64,000 nt of DNA from Streptomyces sp. NBC_00223 (GTDB lineage: Bacteria; Actinomycetota; Actinomycetes; Streptomycetales; Streptomycetaceae). The notes below the pieces were generated by a model. That model saw only the letters and a program-made list of their open reading frames with translations, was not told the origin of the DNA and ran no database searches. The stretch lies in assembly GCF_036199905.1 (NCBI RefSeq), contig NZ_CP108109.1:3333501-3397500 (forward strand), read 5' to 3'. The position numbers and the translations under genes are program-made. Positions 51,203-60,841 of the stretch are shown piece by piece. Numbering within the stretch: position 1 is the first letter of the stretch; the number at the start of each line of letters is the position of its first letter.

Positions 51203-54200
51203 ATGGGGGGCGCCATCGGGCTGGCAGCCGCCTTCTTCCCCATCGGGGACAGCGGTGAATTCAGGCGTACAACCACCCGCGGAGACGTCCTCTTCGTGCT
51301 GGACGGCCATATCGCGGACTGGACCGGGTGGCACGACCTCTCAGAAACGGACGCGCGCAGGTTCACCCGACTGCTGCGCCGACGCCCGAACCAGATGGCC
51401 AACGCGGAGGCAGCCGGTTCGATCCTCGACAGTCTGCTGCGCAGCGGCCGGATACCCGGCTGCACCACTGTCGACGACGAAGAGGGGGGACTGGGCCGGA
51501 TCGCCGTCGACCCCGGCATGCCACTGCCCGCCTTCATCGACGGCTTTCTGCATGAACTCGACGAACTGCACAGGGCGAAAAACCGCGTGCTCGCGCCCGC
51601 CGAAGCCGGTCCGCACACGACCACGACCAGGGTGCCGGGGCCGGACGGCCACCAGCAGACATTCGTCGACTTCCACTATGAGATCCGCCCCCATCACATC
51701 GACTCCGGGCACACGGTCCCCGAAGTCCGAGATGCCCCTGCCGTCCTCGACTGCTGGGTTCCCTTTGACGAGTTGAAGGAGATCGCGGCTCTGATCGACC
51801 AAGGTGAGCAGGAACAGGGCAGAAGCGCCTACCGCGTGAAGGCGGTGGACCGATTCGCCACGCAGATCCGCTCCCGCCGGAATGAGCCCGTCGAAGGACT
51901 GGACCTCACCGCAGGCAGCCTCAACGAACTTCTCGCCTACACCGGCTTCGGGAAGTCCGTCGTTCTCATCGAGACCTTCGCCTGCTGGGCCGTTCGCCGC
52001 GGTATTCCTGTAGCCTTCGTCCTGCCGACCAACGCCGATGTCGTCCGAGCCGTCCACGGGATCGAGCGCGCTCTGGAACTGTGCGGGGTTCGGCCGGAAG
52101 GCGGCGTCGTTCCGCTGGTCTCACCCCGCGCGCTCATCGAGGTGGCCGAGACCGCGGCTGCCCGGGTCACTGAGGGCGGCCCGGACGCGGACTGGATCTG
52201 GCGCCGATTCGGATACGGCTGCGCCCTTGCCGCGGTGGCCGGCTCCGACGACGCCGTCGACCAGTGGCAGCCGGGCAGCGAGCCGTGCGCGACGCTGCGG
52301 AAGCCGTCTCGGGGACGCAAAAAGAACAGCACGGTCTCCTGCCCGTGGCGGACCACCTGCGGTCGCTACCGGGCTGCACGGCAGGCGTGCGCGGCGGACA
52401 TCATCGTCACCTCGCACGCGAACCTGCTGCTGGGGGTCCTTCAGACCCCGGTGGAGGACGGCTACGGCAGGGATGACCGGCTGACCGTCGAGGAACTGCT
52501 GCTGCGACGCTGTCCGATTGTTGTCATCGACGAGGTAGATGTCTTCCAGAGTACGGCGATCGACCACGCCGGCCGCAGTCTGGTCCTCGACCACGCGGGG
52601 CGGACGAACACCCCCTTGCGCAACTTCGACCAGGACTTCGCGGCAGCCTTCGGCCGCCTCCAGGACGAGGTCGACGCCAGCATCCGCGACGCGTATTTCA
52701 CCCTTCGTTACCTGTCCGAGACCTATGTGAGCCATCTGACCTACGAACGGCTCGGGGCCACAACGCCTGTCAAGGGACGGCGCCCGCGCGGACCGGGACG
52801 CTACTGGATGGTGCCCCGACGCTGGGACAACTGGCTGACCGCCAGGCTCTTCGGACTCGACACCGAGGAGGTCAGCGCCAAACAGCTGGAGATGTTCCGC
52901 TCGCTCTTCCTCGACGAGATGCCTCCCCATGGCGACGAACCCGAATCCTTCGAGGACGCACGGCGTCACCTCGCGTCGGTGGTCACCGGAGGGTCCGGCG
53001 GTCTGTCCCTGCCCTTGGCACGCGTCGCTCTGGAACGACTTGCCAAAGACGTACCCGAGGAACACCGGACTACGGTCGTCAACCGGATTCTGCGCCGGGC
53101 CATCCTCGAACGCATCCGCTTGTTCCTGCACCGGCTGATGGCCAACAACGCCCAACTGGTCGACATCGGCGTCGAATCCGCCCAGGCGATTGCGGACGCG
53201 CTGGGAACCTATGGCCGGTGGCGCGTCACACCGACCGGCCCCCTCGGACGGCTCGTCTTCGCGTTCACCGAGTACTACGACGACACCGGAGGCGAACCGG
53301 CGCGCCTGTCGACGGCGGCGTTCGGCGGTGACCCGCACACCTACACCGTGGGACTCGGTGACGTCACCGCCCTGGCGCACGCCGGAGTCCGCCGCATCGT
53401 GCTCGGGATGTCCGCCACCTCCTACTTCCCGGGCGCGCCCCACCACCACATCCACACCACCCCGAAGTGGTGGGTCGCGGACGACAAACCCAATGCGGTA
53501 AAGATTCTTTCCGCACCGATCAACGACGAACACGACCGGCCACGTCGGATCTCCGGGCTGGAAGGAACCGCGCGTGGGGCGGCTGTCCAGCGGATCGCCA
53601 CGGCCATGTGGGACAGATACCTCCGCCCCGAACTGGAGCGGCTGGGCGTCGAGGAGAAGGACCGGGCGCGCGTCCTCCTCGCCACCACGTCCTACGAGGC
53701 GGCACGGCACGTAGCGGAAGGGCTGTCCACGGCTGGAGTCGACGCCACCCGCATCTGCCTGGCGGTACGGCCGGGGATCTATGCGGACGATCAGGAGACG
53801 GCCGTCGACACGGGCCGATGGCGGGAGCTGCCGGCCGACCGACTGGAAGGCTTTCCCGCCGTCACCGGCGCCGACATCCTGATCGCTCCCCTGGCCCGAG
53901 TGCAGCGAGGAGTGAACATCATCGGTGCGGGCGACAAGTCCGCGCTGGGGTCGGTGTGGTTGATCATCCGGCCGGTCCCGCTGATCGACGAACCGGAGGA
54001 ACTCGTCGCGCACATCCAGGCACGGGCCCTGGCCGAGCATCGCGGCCCGTCGAGTGACCCGCAGGCACTGCTGGCAGAACGCCGACGCCTGGCCGGCCGG
54101 TATCTCGATGAAATCATCCGCCGTCCTCCCTACTTCCAGGCCCAGCCCCTCGATGTCAAGCTCGGCGTGGTCGCCGAGATCATCAACGGAGCCGTCCAGC

Positions 54201-54427
54201 TCATCGGCCGGGCCCGTCGCGGCGGCACCGACGCGACCCTGCACCTGGTGGACGGTGCCCTGCTCGATCCCGAGGGCGGCACCGATCTGGCCACCCTCAT
54301 CCTCAAGTTGCGAGACAGATGGCAGAACGAGGGAGTCCTGCCCGCCATGCAGCGGTACTACGGCACGACACTCGAAGCTTTCCTGAAATACGCGGAGCAG
54401 CCGACCGGGGGACGTGTCCCGTGCTGA
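51203..54427 (+). CDS. PIWI-RE-associated DinG-like DEAD/DEAH helicase (5' end disrupted by IS)
   Basis: 1074 residues if read from ATG 51203 (GTG 51188 is also possible). The native start was ATG 49687; element 2 entered codon 7, and joining 49706 to 51178 restores the frame as MNTPARGTEKVFPRIMGG. Motifs, numbered from 51203: Walker A AYTGFGKS (245-252), VIDEVD (443-446), GMSATSYF (motif III). A DinG/XPD-like four-Cys set (Cys362, 380, 386, 396) precedes ADIIVTSHANLLL. It is therefore an iron-sulfur 5'-3'-type helicase, the standard motor of PIWI-RE systems. Most of the protein is intact, but expression now depends on a start and promoter at or within the IS end. Confidence 0.8.
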   Translation: MGGAIGLAAAFFPIGDSGEFRRTTTRGDVLFVLDGHIADWTGWHDLSETDARRFTRLLRRRPNQMANAEAAGSILDSLLRSGRIPGCTTVDDEEGGLGRIAVDPGMPLPAFIDGFLHELDELHRAKNRVLAPAEAGPHTTTTRVPGPDGHQQTFVDFHYEIRPHHIDSGHTVPEVRDAPAVLDCWVPFDELKEIAALIDQGEQEQGRSAYRVKAVDRFATQIRSRRNEPVEGLDLTAGSLNELLAYTGFGKSVVLIETFACWAVRRGIPVAFVLPTNADVVRAVHGIERALELCGVRPEGGVVPLVSPRALIEVAETAAARVTEGGPDADWIWRRFGYGCALAAVAGSDDAVDQWQPGSEPCATLRKPSRGRKKNSTVSCPWRTTCGRYRAARQACAADIIVTSHANLLLGVLQTPVEDGYGRDDRLTVEELLLRRCPIVVIDEVDVFQSTAIDHAGRSLVLDHAGRTNTPLRNFDQDFAAAFGRLQDEVDASIRDAYFTLRYLSETYVSHLTYERLGATTPVKGRRPRGPGRYWMVPRRWDNWLTARLFGLDTEEVSAKQLEMFRSLFLDEMPPHGDEPESFEDARRHLASVVTGGSGGLSLPLARVALERLAKDVPEEHRTTVVNRILRRAILERIRLFLHRLMANNAQLVDIGVESAQAIADALGTYGRWRVTPTGPLGRLVFAFTEYYDDTGGEPARLSTAAFGGDPHTYTVGLGDVTALAHAGVRRIVLGMSATSYFPGAPHHHIHTTPKWWVADDKPNAVKILSAPINDEHDRPRRISGLEGTARGAAVQRIATAMWDRYLRPELERLGVEEKDRARVLLATTSYEAARHVAEGLSTAGVDATRICLAVRPGIYADDQETAVDTGRWRELPADRLEGFPAVTGADILIAPLARVQRGVNIIGAGDKSALGSVWLIIRPVPLIDEPEELVAHIQARALAEHRGPSSDPQALLAERRRLAGRYLDEIIRRPPYFQAQPLDVKLGVVAEIINGAVQLIGRARRGGTDATLHLVDGALLDPEGGTDLATLILKLRDRWQNEGVLPAMQRYYGTTLEAFLKYAEQPTGGRVPC

Positions 54428-56913
54428 TCACACTCGCTTACCGCGTCCGGCGACAGGACATGGACTCCCTGCTGGGCACCATCACGGCCTACCCGCTCAC
54501 CAAGGAGTTCGAAGCTGCCTGGGAGAGCCTGCCGAAACGCGAGCGCCAGCGCGGGCCGAGCTACTCCGCGCTGGCCACGGGACTCGCCGCCGCCACCGGC
54601 CAACCGGTCAAACTGTTCGGGGAACACGACCTCGCAGAAAAGGAACAGCAAACGGGCAGCCGGATGCTGCTCCTCACCAGCGGCACGGCCTTCGACGACC
54701 GGCTGAGGGTTGCCGTACGGGCCTGGGAGGGACATATCCGTGACGGGAAGGGGACCAGTGTCCTTGCCGGGCTGCTGCCCGACCCCGAACAGGCGCGTTC
54801 CTTCGCCGACTTCGTGAAGACCCGCTCAGGGCAAGTGCCGACCATGCCGGGCTGGGTGTTCCGCACGGCGGAGTGGCGTGTGATGCAGCAATTGGCCGCA
54901 GCCCCGCTCCGGGTGGACGGCCGGACCCCCGTCGTCCTGACGATGGACACCAACGGATCGCTGCTGGCCTGGCAGCCGGGCGATCTCATCGTCAACCGTT
55001 CCGGCACGGCCTTCAGCATGCACAAGGTGACCGCGCGACTGACCACCCGGGTCGGTATCGAGGACCCGGTGCTCTGCTTTGACGCCCACTTGTCCAGGAT
55101 CTCGCCCCAAGGGGACTGGGCCAAGAATGTGTGGATCGACCGCGGCGAGGACGGCGCACCGATCCTGAGGCTCCCGCTTCGGCGCCGCCTGGACAAGGAG
55201 ACCGGCGAGTGGCGCAGCCACCTCGATCCCGCCATCGCGAGGATCCTCGAAGCGTGCCAGTTGTCGGCGCTGGACATTCCCAATGAACTCCCGTACGTGC
55301 CCGGGGCAATCAGGCCGCAGACTGCGAGCACCCGGTTCCACGCTCTGGGAAGCGGCCCCGGACCCAGGTTCATGCTGCGGCTGCACGAGCACATCGTGCG
55401 TACGCTTCCCTCGCTCGTGCCCTTGTCCTTTGAAGCGGACAAACGCATCAGACTGGCGCGCCGTGTCACGAGCTATACGGCCGACGGCCTCCCGCCCGCC
55501 GCGGTCGGACCGAGCGGATTCCGGCGGGTCACTCTCGCCTGTGTTTACGGCACGCCCCAGGGGCGCGAGCGCATGCTCGGCGAATTCGCGGAATTGACCG
55601 GCCGCCCGGTGAACCCGGTGGAAGGAGAGGCCGCCATTCCCGTCAACGACCGCCTTGATGTCGTGGCCCGCTACCGCCCGGACCTGCTCGCCCACGGCAC
55701 CGTGAACCGCGCGGCCTTCCTCAAGTTGCTTGATCTGCCCTCCGGCAAGGACCATTTGGTCGCCGCCTGGCTGGAGACCGAGTACCACCCCGATGCCCCG
55801 CGCCCCGAACTCGATGCCAAGCCACACCTGAGGAGGTTGCTGGCTCATCTGGGGATACCGACTCAGTTTCTCGCCACCGAGCCCGCTGTTCTCCCGCCGA
55901 AGGCCTCCCCGAGCAGCCCCGAGACCAGGAAGCACGCCGCCCGTGCTGCCCTGCGAGACCTGCTGCGGGCCGCCGGAGTCCTGGACAACCGCCTGCTGGC
56001 GGCTGTGGTCGCGGGTGGGCGGCCCCACGGTCTCGCCCGGAAAACTCTGTTGGTCGGCATCCACGCTCGAAGGCAGCAGACAGGAGTTGGAGGCACACCC
56101 CTGGTTCTCACCATGGTGGCGCTGTACATCGACCCGGACGAACTCGCGAGCTGCCAAATGCTGGTGTACAGCGACCGGCGGCAGGAGTGGGTCCGTGGTG
56201 CCCGGGGCGTGGCGGACTTCCACGCCGGTGCCATCGGAACCACCCGCTTCGGCCGCACCGGAGAGAAGGCTGAGCTGACACGCGACGTGGTCGAGGCCAG
56301 ACTCGGCCAGTTGCTTGCCTCGCAGCCCGAGGGCACACCGATGGTGGTCTTCGTCGACACGCAAGAGACCCGAACCATCTGGCCAGGACTGCAGAATGCA
56401 CATCTGGGCGTCGGCCCCCTCCCCGCGGACACCTTGCGAGACAAGGGCGTGGACGTTGCGATCGTCCGCCTGAACACTGAGATCAGCGAGATCGGCCGGC
56501 CGGTCACCCGCCGGGAGAAGGCGAACATGCCGAGCGATCCGGGCAAGCCCGCTGCACCCGACCGGAAGGTGTACCGGCTCGCGGGCGACGACCGGAACTG
56601 CTGGCTCTTCGCCGGCCGATCAGCGTCGATCAAAGCCAAGGGCGGCGATCGGGGCGCGCTCTTCACACGATGGACCTTGCCGACCGGGCTCACCTCCCAA
56701 CTCACCGTGCCCTGGCACTCCTACACAGGCAAGGAAATCGTGGTGGTGAGCCCTGGATCATGGGCCCCCGAGCATCTGGCGGGCCTCACGGCGAGTCTCT
56801 GCGAGCAGGCCATCTCCTGGGACGACCGCACGCAGATGCCCGTCCCGCTGCACATCGCGACCATCATCGACGAGGATCATCCCGACTACCGGGTCTCGGG
56901 GGCGGATGCCTGA
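54421..56913 (+). CDS. pPIWI-RE family protein (prokaryotic Argonaute-like)
   Basis: 830-aa protein from GTG 54421, which overlaps the helicase stop. The N-terminal half has the layout of pPIWI-RE proteins (LAYRVRRQDMDSLLGTITAY; MPGWVFRTAEWRVMQQL). A MID-like part begins RRVTLACVYGTPQGRERML. The C-terminal PIWI/RNase H region includes VVFVDTQETRTIWPGLQNAH near 643 and DVAIVRLNTEISEIGRP, where Arg683 and Glu687 or Glu690 are candidates for the name-giving R and E. PIWI-RE systems with a DinG helicase and a REase were predicted to use guides against invading nucleic acid, possibly R-loops or plasmids. The gene is intact and ends 16 bp from the convergent SEFIR gene. Confidence 0.85.
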   Translation: MLITLAYRVRRQDMDSLLGTITAYPLTKEFEAAWESLPKRERQRGPSYSALATGLAAATGQPVKLFGEHDLAEKEQQTGSRMLLLTSGTAFDDRLRVAVRAWEGHIRDGKGTSVLAGLLPDPEQARSFADFVKTRSGQVPTMPGWVFRTAEWRVMQQLAAAPLRVDGRTPVVLTMDTNGSLLAWQPGDLIVNRSGTAFSMHKVTARLTTRVGIEDPVLCFDAHLSRISPQGDWAKNVWIDRGEDGAPILRLPLRRRLDKETGEWRSHLDPAIARILEACQLSALDIPNELPYVPGAIRPQTASTRFHALGSGPGPRFMLRLHEHIVRTLPSLVPLSFEADKRIRLARRVTSYTADGLPPAAVGPSGFRRVTLACVYGTPQGRERMLGEFAELTGRPVNPVEGEAAIPVNDRLDVVARYRPDLLAHGTVNRAAFLKLLDLPSGKDHLVAAWLETEYHPDAPRPELDAKPHLRRLLAHLGIPTQFLATEPAVLPPKASPSSPETRKHAARAALRDLLRAAGVLDNRLLAAVVAGGRPHGLARKTLLVGIHARRQQTGVGGTPLVLTMVALYIDPDELASCQMLVYSDRRQEWVRGARGVADFHAGAIGTTRFGRTGEKAELTRDVVEARLGQLLASQPEGTPMVVFVDTQETRTIWPGLQNAHLGVGPLPADTLRDKGVDVAIVRLNTEISEIGRPVTRREKANMPSDPGKPAAPDRKVYRLAGDDRNCWLFAGRSASIKAKGGDRGALFTRWTLPTGLTSQLTVPWHSYTGKEIVVVSPGSWAPEHLAGLTASLCEQAISWDDRTQMPVPLHIATIIDEDHPDYRVSGADA

Positions 56914-56929
56914 CGGCCCGTACCGCCGG

Positions 56930-58165
56930 TCAGGACTCGGTGCCGCTCAGCGACTCGAAAACGCTGGGCGGCAACTTTCCGAGCGGTGGCCGGGTGTATC
57001 GGGGGACGCCGGTCATCGCTCGCAGGAGTCCGTCGATGCCTTCGGCGGTCAGATGCCTGATCTCGTAATGATCCACCGTCCATGTCTGCAACATGTCGGA
57101 GACGTGCTCCACGAGCTCGTGGGGCAGGACGACAGGCAGCACTTTGGCCGTCCACTCCTCGCGGCGCGCGTGGAGCTTCTCCAAGATGAGCAGGGCCTCG
57201 CTCCGTATCCCTGGGTTGTCGTCACCTTTGAGTTTGCCGTCGAAGGCCTTACAACAAATGGGAGAGGCGAGGACAGTGACAAAATCGACCTTGTTGATGA
57301 GCTCACGCGCCCAAGTGGCCCAGTTCTTGCGGTGACTTTCATCCCACTGGTCCATGTACACGTGGACGCCGTTTCTGACAAGGAGGTTGCCGAACTGCCG
57401 GGCATAGTATTTGTGCAAGAGGGAGTCGTGCGCGTAACAGATGAAGACCGAGGGGTGGAATTCGTCACTGCGGTCGGCAACCGGAGCGGAGAGCGAGGGG
57501 GTGACGACTCCTGGGGCTTCCGAGGGGGCGGAGAGACTCAGCCGAAAGTTGGCCGACGACTGTGTGGGCCGATATTCGACGTCGGGGCCAACCGCGAGGT
57601 CGTACCGAGCGGAGAATTCCACGCGCTGCTCGAACTGTCCGGCGGGAGTGAGCAGGACGACCCAGGCAGCATACGAGCCGGGAAGGACACCGGTTTCACC
57701 GAGCGAGACATGTCGCCACCGCACGTCCTGACCGCCGATGCCGAACATGTCGACCCGGTCCGTGGAAGCCGGGAGAAGTACGTGCGTGGACGCGCCGTTC
57801 TCGCCCGGCACAAAGTTCAGGAATTGGTTGAGCACATAAGGCTTGGGCATGTTCGCGAACGTTCCGAAACGAGGAAGCGCGTCGATGACAGTAACCGGAC
57901 TCTCTTTCTCTCCGGGAACGAAATCGAAGGCAATTTCGAACCAGGGCATACCGGGAAGTCCGGGTTCCAGCTCCAGCTCGTAATTGATCTTGATGAAGTG
58001 GGCATGGTACCCATCGAACATGTCCGCGGGAGCGTCGATGCGGTCAATCTGCCAGTTCCGCAGACGTACGGCGCCGATACTGACACCGTTCGGTGCCGAA
58101 TCCATCCTCCTGCCACCCTCGTGGGCGATGGCGAGGTCGATGCTGACGTGGTTCTGTAAATCCAC
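56930..58165 (-). CDS. SEFIR/TIR-like domain protein (putative defence effector)
   Basis: 411-aa protein from GTG 58165 (GAAAGG eight bases upstream). The first about 200 residues are a beta-rich domain of unknown type (YHAHFIKINYELELEPG; GSYAAWVVLLTPAGQFEQ). Residues about 235-370 form a SEFIR domain, a TIR relative: PSVFICYAHDSLLHKYYARQ, VHVYMDQWDESHRKNW, DFVTVLASPICCKAF and IRSEALLILEKL. TIR-type effectors often degrade NAD+ or scaffold signalling; SEFIR proteins in bacteria are less well understood. It is convergent with the PIWI-RE gene (16-bp gap), so it is a separate unit in the same island. Confidence 0.75.
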   Translation of the reverse strand: MDLQNHVSIDLAIAHEGGRRMDSAPNGVSIGAVRLRNWQIDRIDAPADMFDGYHAHFIKINYELELEPGLPGMPWFEIAFDFVPGEKESPVTVIDALPRFGTFANMPKPYVLNQFLNFVPGENGASTHVLLPASTDRVDMFGIGGQDVRWRHVSLGETGVLPGSYAAWVVLLTPAGQFEQRVEFSARYDLAVGPDVEYRPTQSSANFRLSLSAPSEAPGVVTPSLSAPVADRSDEFHPSVFICYAHDSLLHKYYARQFGNLLVRNGVHVYMDQWDESHRKNWATWARELINKVDFVTVLASPICCKAFDGKLKGDDNPGIRSEALLILEKLHARREEWTAKVLPVVLPHELVEHVSDMLQTWTVDHYEIRHLTAEGIDGLLRAMTGVPRYTRPPLGKLPPSVFESLSGTES

Positions 58166-58284
58166 TGGTGCGCCTTTCGATGTCTCACTGCGGCAGCGCC
58201 ACACTAGACGCGCCTTCGCCACCCATAGGCCACTACCGACCAACTGCCAGACATCTGTCAACTTTTTACTGACCTTGATTGCGT

Positions 58285-58556
58285 GACGTTGTCATGGTGG
58301 GTGCGGGCCGGTCCGGTTCCGGCGAGGCGGCTGTCGACCACGTCTGTGCTGACGCTGTCCCAGGCCCAGCGCGATCGGCCGCCGAGCTGGCGGTGAGTGG
58401 CCTGGAGGAGGTCGCGATAATCGGTCCGGAACTCTTGCGCCCGTCGGGGCGGGTGCCAGCGCAACGTCGGTGGATGAGCCGAGAGGGTTGGTCGGCTTTG
58501 TAACCGGTCGCGGCCGTGACCGATAAGCGGCGGCGGTAGTGGCCGCGGACCACCAC
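58285..58556 (-). pseudogene. IS630-family transposase remnant (frameshifted)
   Basis: Two minus-strand frames together recall an IS630-type DDE transposase. One frame reads VVRGHYRRRLSVTAATGYK then PSRLIHR. The next, after a frameshift near the middle, reads FRTDYRDLLQATHRQLGG then WAWDSVSTDV, where intact relatives have VLVWDxLNTH. Both termini are missing and the DDE Asp region is altered, so it is dead. Confidence 0.6.
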
Positions 58557-58668
58557 GATCGGCGCGCGAGCGCGCCGCGAGGTTATTCTGACGGAAAATC
58601 ACATACGCCTGCCTTCCGGTGAGGCCGACGGTGCGTCGCCCGGGGGCTCACTCGGGAGCTGGACTCAG

Positions 58669-59500
58669 TCAATTGAGCTGCGCCTCTGTCCCGGGGAGGC
58701 GAACTTTCGCGAGGAGAAGGGTTCCGTCGGGACAGCCCAGGGCGGCTGGGCCGTTACCAGGCACCGGAATGTACGCGGCTTCCTCCATAAGAGCGTCAAG
58801 GACGCGCATCGGGCCCCGCGCCTGACGACACGAACAGCAGCCCGGTCTCTTCCAGGCGCTCCGCGGAGACGACACCGGGATCGGAGCCGATGGACAAGGG
58901 AGCGCCCAACGCCTCTCCGGCAACGGCATCCCAGCGGGACAAGGTGCCGTTCATGTCGAGCGACGCCAGCACGGCCCGCCCGCCGGGGAGGACGAGCGAC
59001 GTTATCCGCATGTTGTACTCGCCCGGACCGTGGACCGGCGGACCGAACGGCTCACCGGTCGAGGCGACCCAGCGGAACACCACGCCGGCCTCGTCCGCCG
59101 TCGCAAGGAGAACCGTGACGTCCTTGAGCGTCAGCGACGTGACGGTTTTCAGCGGTCGTTTCGATCCCGTCAGCGGAGGGCTCAGGGCTTCGCCGGTCGC
59201 CGAGTCACCGGGCAGTGGGCGTACGGTTCGCACTGCGTGGCGGCGGCGGCGATGAACGCCTGCCCGCCGGGAGTGCTCCGGCGGTGATGTCCCACAGGGT
59301 GTCGTCCAACTCGGCCATCACATCGCCGGGAACCGGTCTCCCGGTGGCAGCGTCGACGCGTGTCACCCCCAGGTCCGTGGGCACCGCGACAGCGGCTTCG
59401 CGGCCGACCGGGGTGGCCGGAGCGGTACCCGACACCGGGTCCTCGCCCTCGAAGTGCCAGAGCCTGGCCTGTCTTTGCCCCAGGTGACGGGAGTGGGTGC
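58669..59500 (-). pseudogene. WD40-repeat protein remnant with several frameshifts
   Basis: Minus-strand WD40-like blades occur in successive frames. The order is ARLWHFEGEDPVSG and TRVDAATGRPVPG (to about 59270), FRWVASTGEPFGPPVHGPG and LSRWDAVAGEALGAPL (59230-58800), and MRVLDALMEEAAYIPVPG with VRLPGTEAQLN to a stop at 58669. The frame changes near 59270, 59215 and 58810. No intact start is seen, so it is a decayed gene bordering the defence island. Confidence 0.65.
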
Positions 59501-59576
59501 TGGGGTACGCGTGGCCCGGGTGTGCGGCGGAACGTGATCGGTCGGGAGGGCGGAGGACGGGGGTTCGGGCAGCACA

Positions 59577-60497
59577 ATGACCTGCGTGGACTACCAGCAG
59601 CTCCTGCACGACGCGATGGCCGCCGCCCGCCGTACCGTCGGCAGCGGCCGGGTCGCCGACTACATACCCGCGCTCGCCGCGGCGGACCCGGACGCCTTCG
59701 GCATGGCGCTGGCGACGGCCGACGGGGAGGTGTTCGGCGTCGGCGACTGGGAGCAACCGTTCTCGATCCAGAGCATCTCCAAACTGTTCACCCTCGCGCT
59801 GGTACTCGCCCGGGGCGGGGACGCCATTTGGCAGCGGGTCGGCCGTGAGCCGTCGGGCAACCCGTTCAACTCACTGGTTCAGCTGGAGACCGAGCGGGGC
59901 ATACCGCGCAACCCGTTCATCAACGCCGGGGCGATCGTGGTCACCGACCGGCTGCAATCCCTCACCGGGGGCGCGGCCGGGGCCGTCCGCGCGTTCCTGC
60001 GCGCCGAGTCGGGGAACCCGCTGCTGGACACCGATCCGGCCGTCGCCGCCTCCGAGGCCGCGCACGGCCACCGCAATGCCGCACTGGCGCACTTCATCGC
60101 CAGCCACGGCAACTTGGAGAACCCGGTCGAGACGGTGCTCGCCGAGTACTACGGCCACTGCGCGATCGAGGCCAGCTGCCGCGACCTTGCCCTGGTCGGA
60201 CGCTTCCTCGGCCGGTACGGGCTCAGGTCCGACGGCACCCCGCTGCTGTCGCGCAGCGATGCCAAACGCCTCAACGCCGTCCTGCTCACGTGCGGAACGT
60301 ACGACGCCGCAGGGGAGTTCGCCTACCGGGTGGGACTGCCGGGCAAGAGCGGCGTCGGCGGCGGAGTGCTGGCGATACTGCCCGGACGCGCCGCCCTGTG
60401 CGCGTGGAGCCCCGGGCTCGACCGGGCGGGCAACTCCGTGGCTGCCGTCGCGGCCCTCGACGCCTTCACCACCGTGTCGGGCCTCTCCGTCTTCTGA
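59577..60497 (+). CDS. glsA: Glutaminase A
   Basis: 306-aa glutaminase hydrolysing glutamine to glutamate and ammonia in the cytoplasm. It has the serine beta-lactamase-like fold with the QPFSIQSISKLF motif (Ser66, Lys69) and the family segments RNPFINAGAIV, CAIEASCRDLALVGRFL, GLPGKSGVGGGVLAILPG and a KRLNAVLLTCGTYDAAGEF helix. The length is typical. ATG 59577 follows GGAGGGCGGAGGACGGGGG at some distance; GTG 59586 (VDYQQLL) is a plausible alternative start. It is monocistronic, next to a decayed WD40 gene upstream. Confidence 0.93.
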   Translation: MTCVDYQQLLHDAMAAARRTVGSGRVADYIPALAAADPDAFGMALATADGEVFGVGDWEQPFSIQSISKLFTLALVLARGGDAIWQRVGREPSGNPFNSLVQLETERGIPRNPFINAGAIVVTDRLQSLTGGAAGAVRAFLRAESGNPLLDTDPAVAASEAAHGHRNAALAHFIASHGNLENPVETVLAEYYGHCAIEASCRDLALVGRFLGRYGLRSDGTPLLSRSDAKRLNAVLLTCGTYDAAGEFAYRVGLPGKSGVGGGVLAILPGRAALCAWSPGLDRAGNSVAAVAALDAFTTVSGLSVF

Positions 60498-60761
60498 CGG
60501 CCGCCGCCGCGCTCGCCACCTCCGCCGCTGCGCCTGACGGTCCGCCGCCGCGCACGCCGCCTCCGCCGCCGCACCCGCCAGTCCGCCGCCGCACCTGACG
60601 GCCCGTCAAGCCCTCTCCGCGAGCTCGACGCCGAGCCGCGCGCCCGCGCCCACGGCGCCACCACGTACGCGCCGACACCGCCCGGCCGACCACGCCCTCA
60701 CCACCTGAAACAGCCGACACCGAACCGCCCGCACGCCGGCACCACGATCGGCGGCCGAGCA
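60498..60761. other. Low-complexity CCG-rich spacer
   Basis: Repeated CCGCCGCC-type tracts after the glutaminase stop. No gene or clear hairpin terminator is seen. The promoter region of the next operon begins at about 60762. Confidence 0.5.
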
Positions 60762-60792
60762 TTGACATGCGTATGAGCCGGTCTGAATAATA
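60762..60792 (+). promoter_or_regulatory. Candidate promoter of hydrolase-MFS operon
   Basis: TTGACA at 60762-60767 is followed by an AT-rich AATAATAG stretch at 60786-60793 as a possible -10. Spacing is 18 to 20 bp depending on the hexamer chosen. It lies immediately upstream of the palindromic element at 60801. Confidence 0.4.
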
Positions 60793-60800
60793 GCTATCTG

Positions 60801-60824
60801 AACTATATTTCATATAGTTAGAAA
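60801..60824. promoter_or_regulatory. Candidate IclR operator (copy 1)
   Basis: AACTATA-TTTCA-TATAGTT is a perfect 7-bp dyad (60801-60819). The overlapping 18-bp ATTTCATATAGTTAGAAA (60807-60824) recurs with one change at 63220-63237 before the IclR gene. It lies just upstream of the hydrolase start at 60842, where bound regulator would block transcription. Confidence 0.5.
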
Positions 60825-60841
60825 ACTAGAGAAGGCAGACG

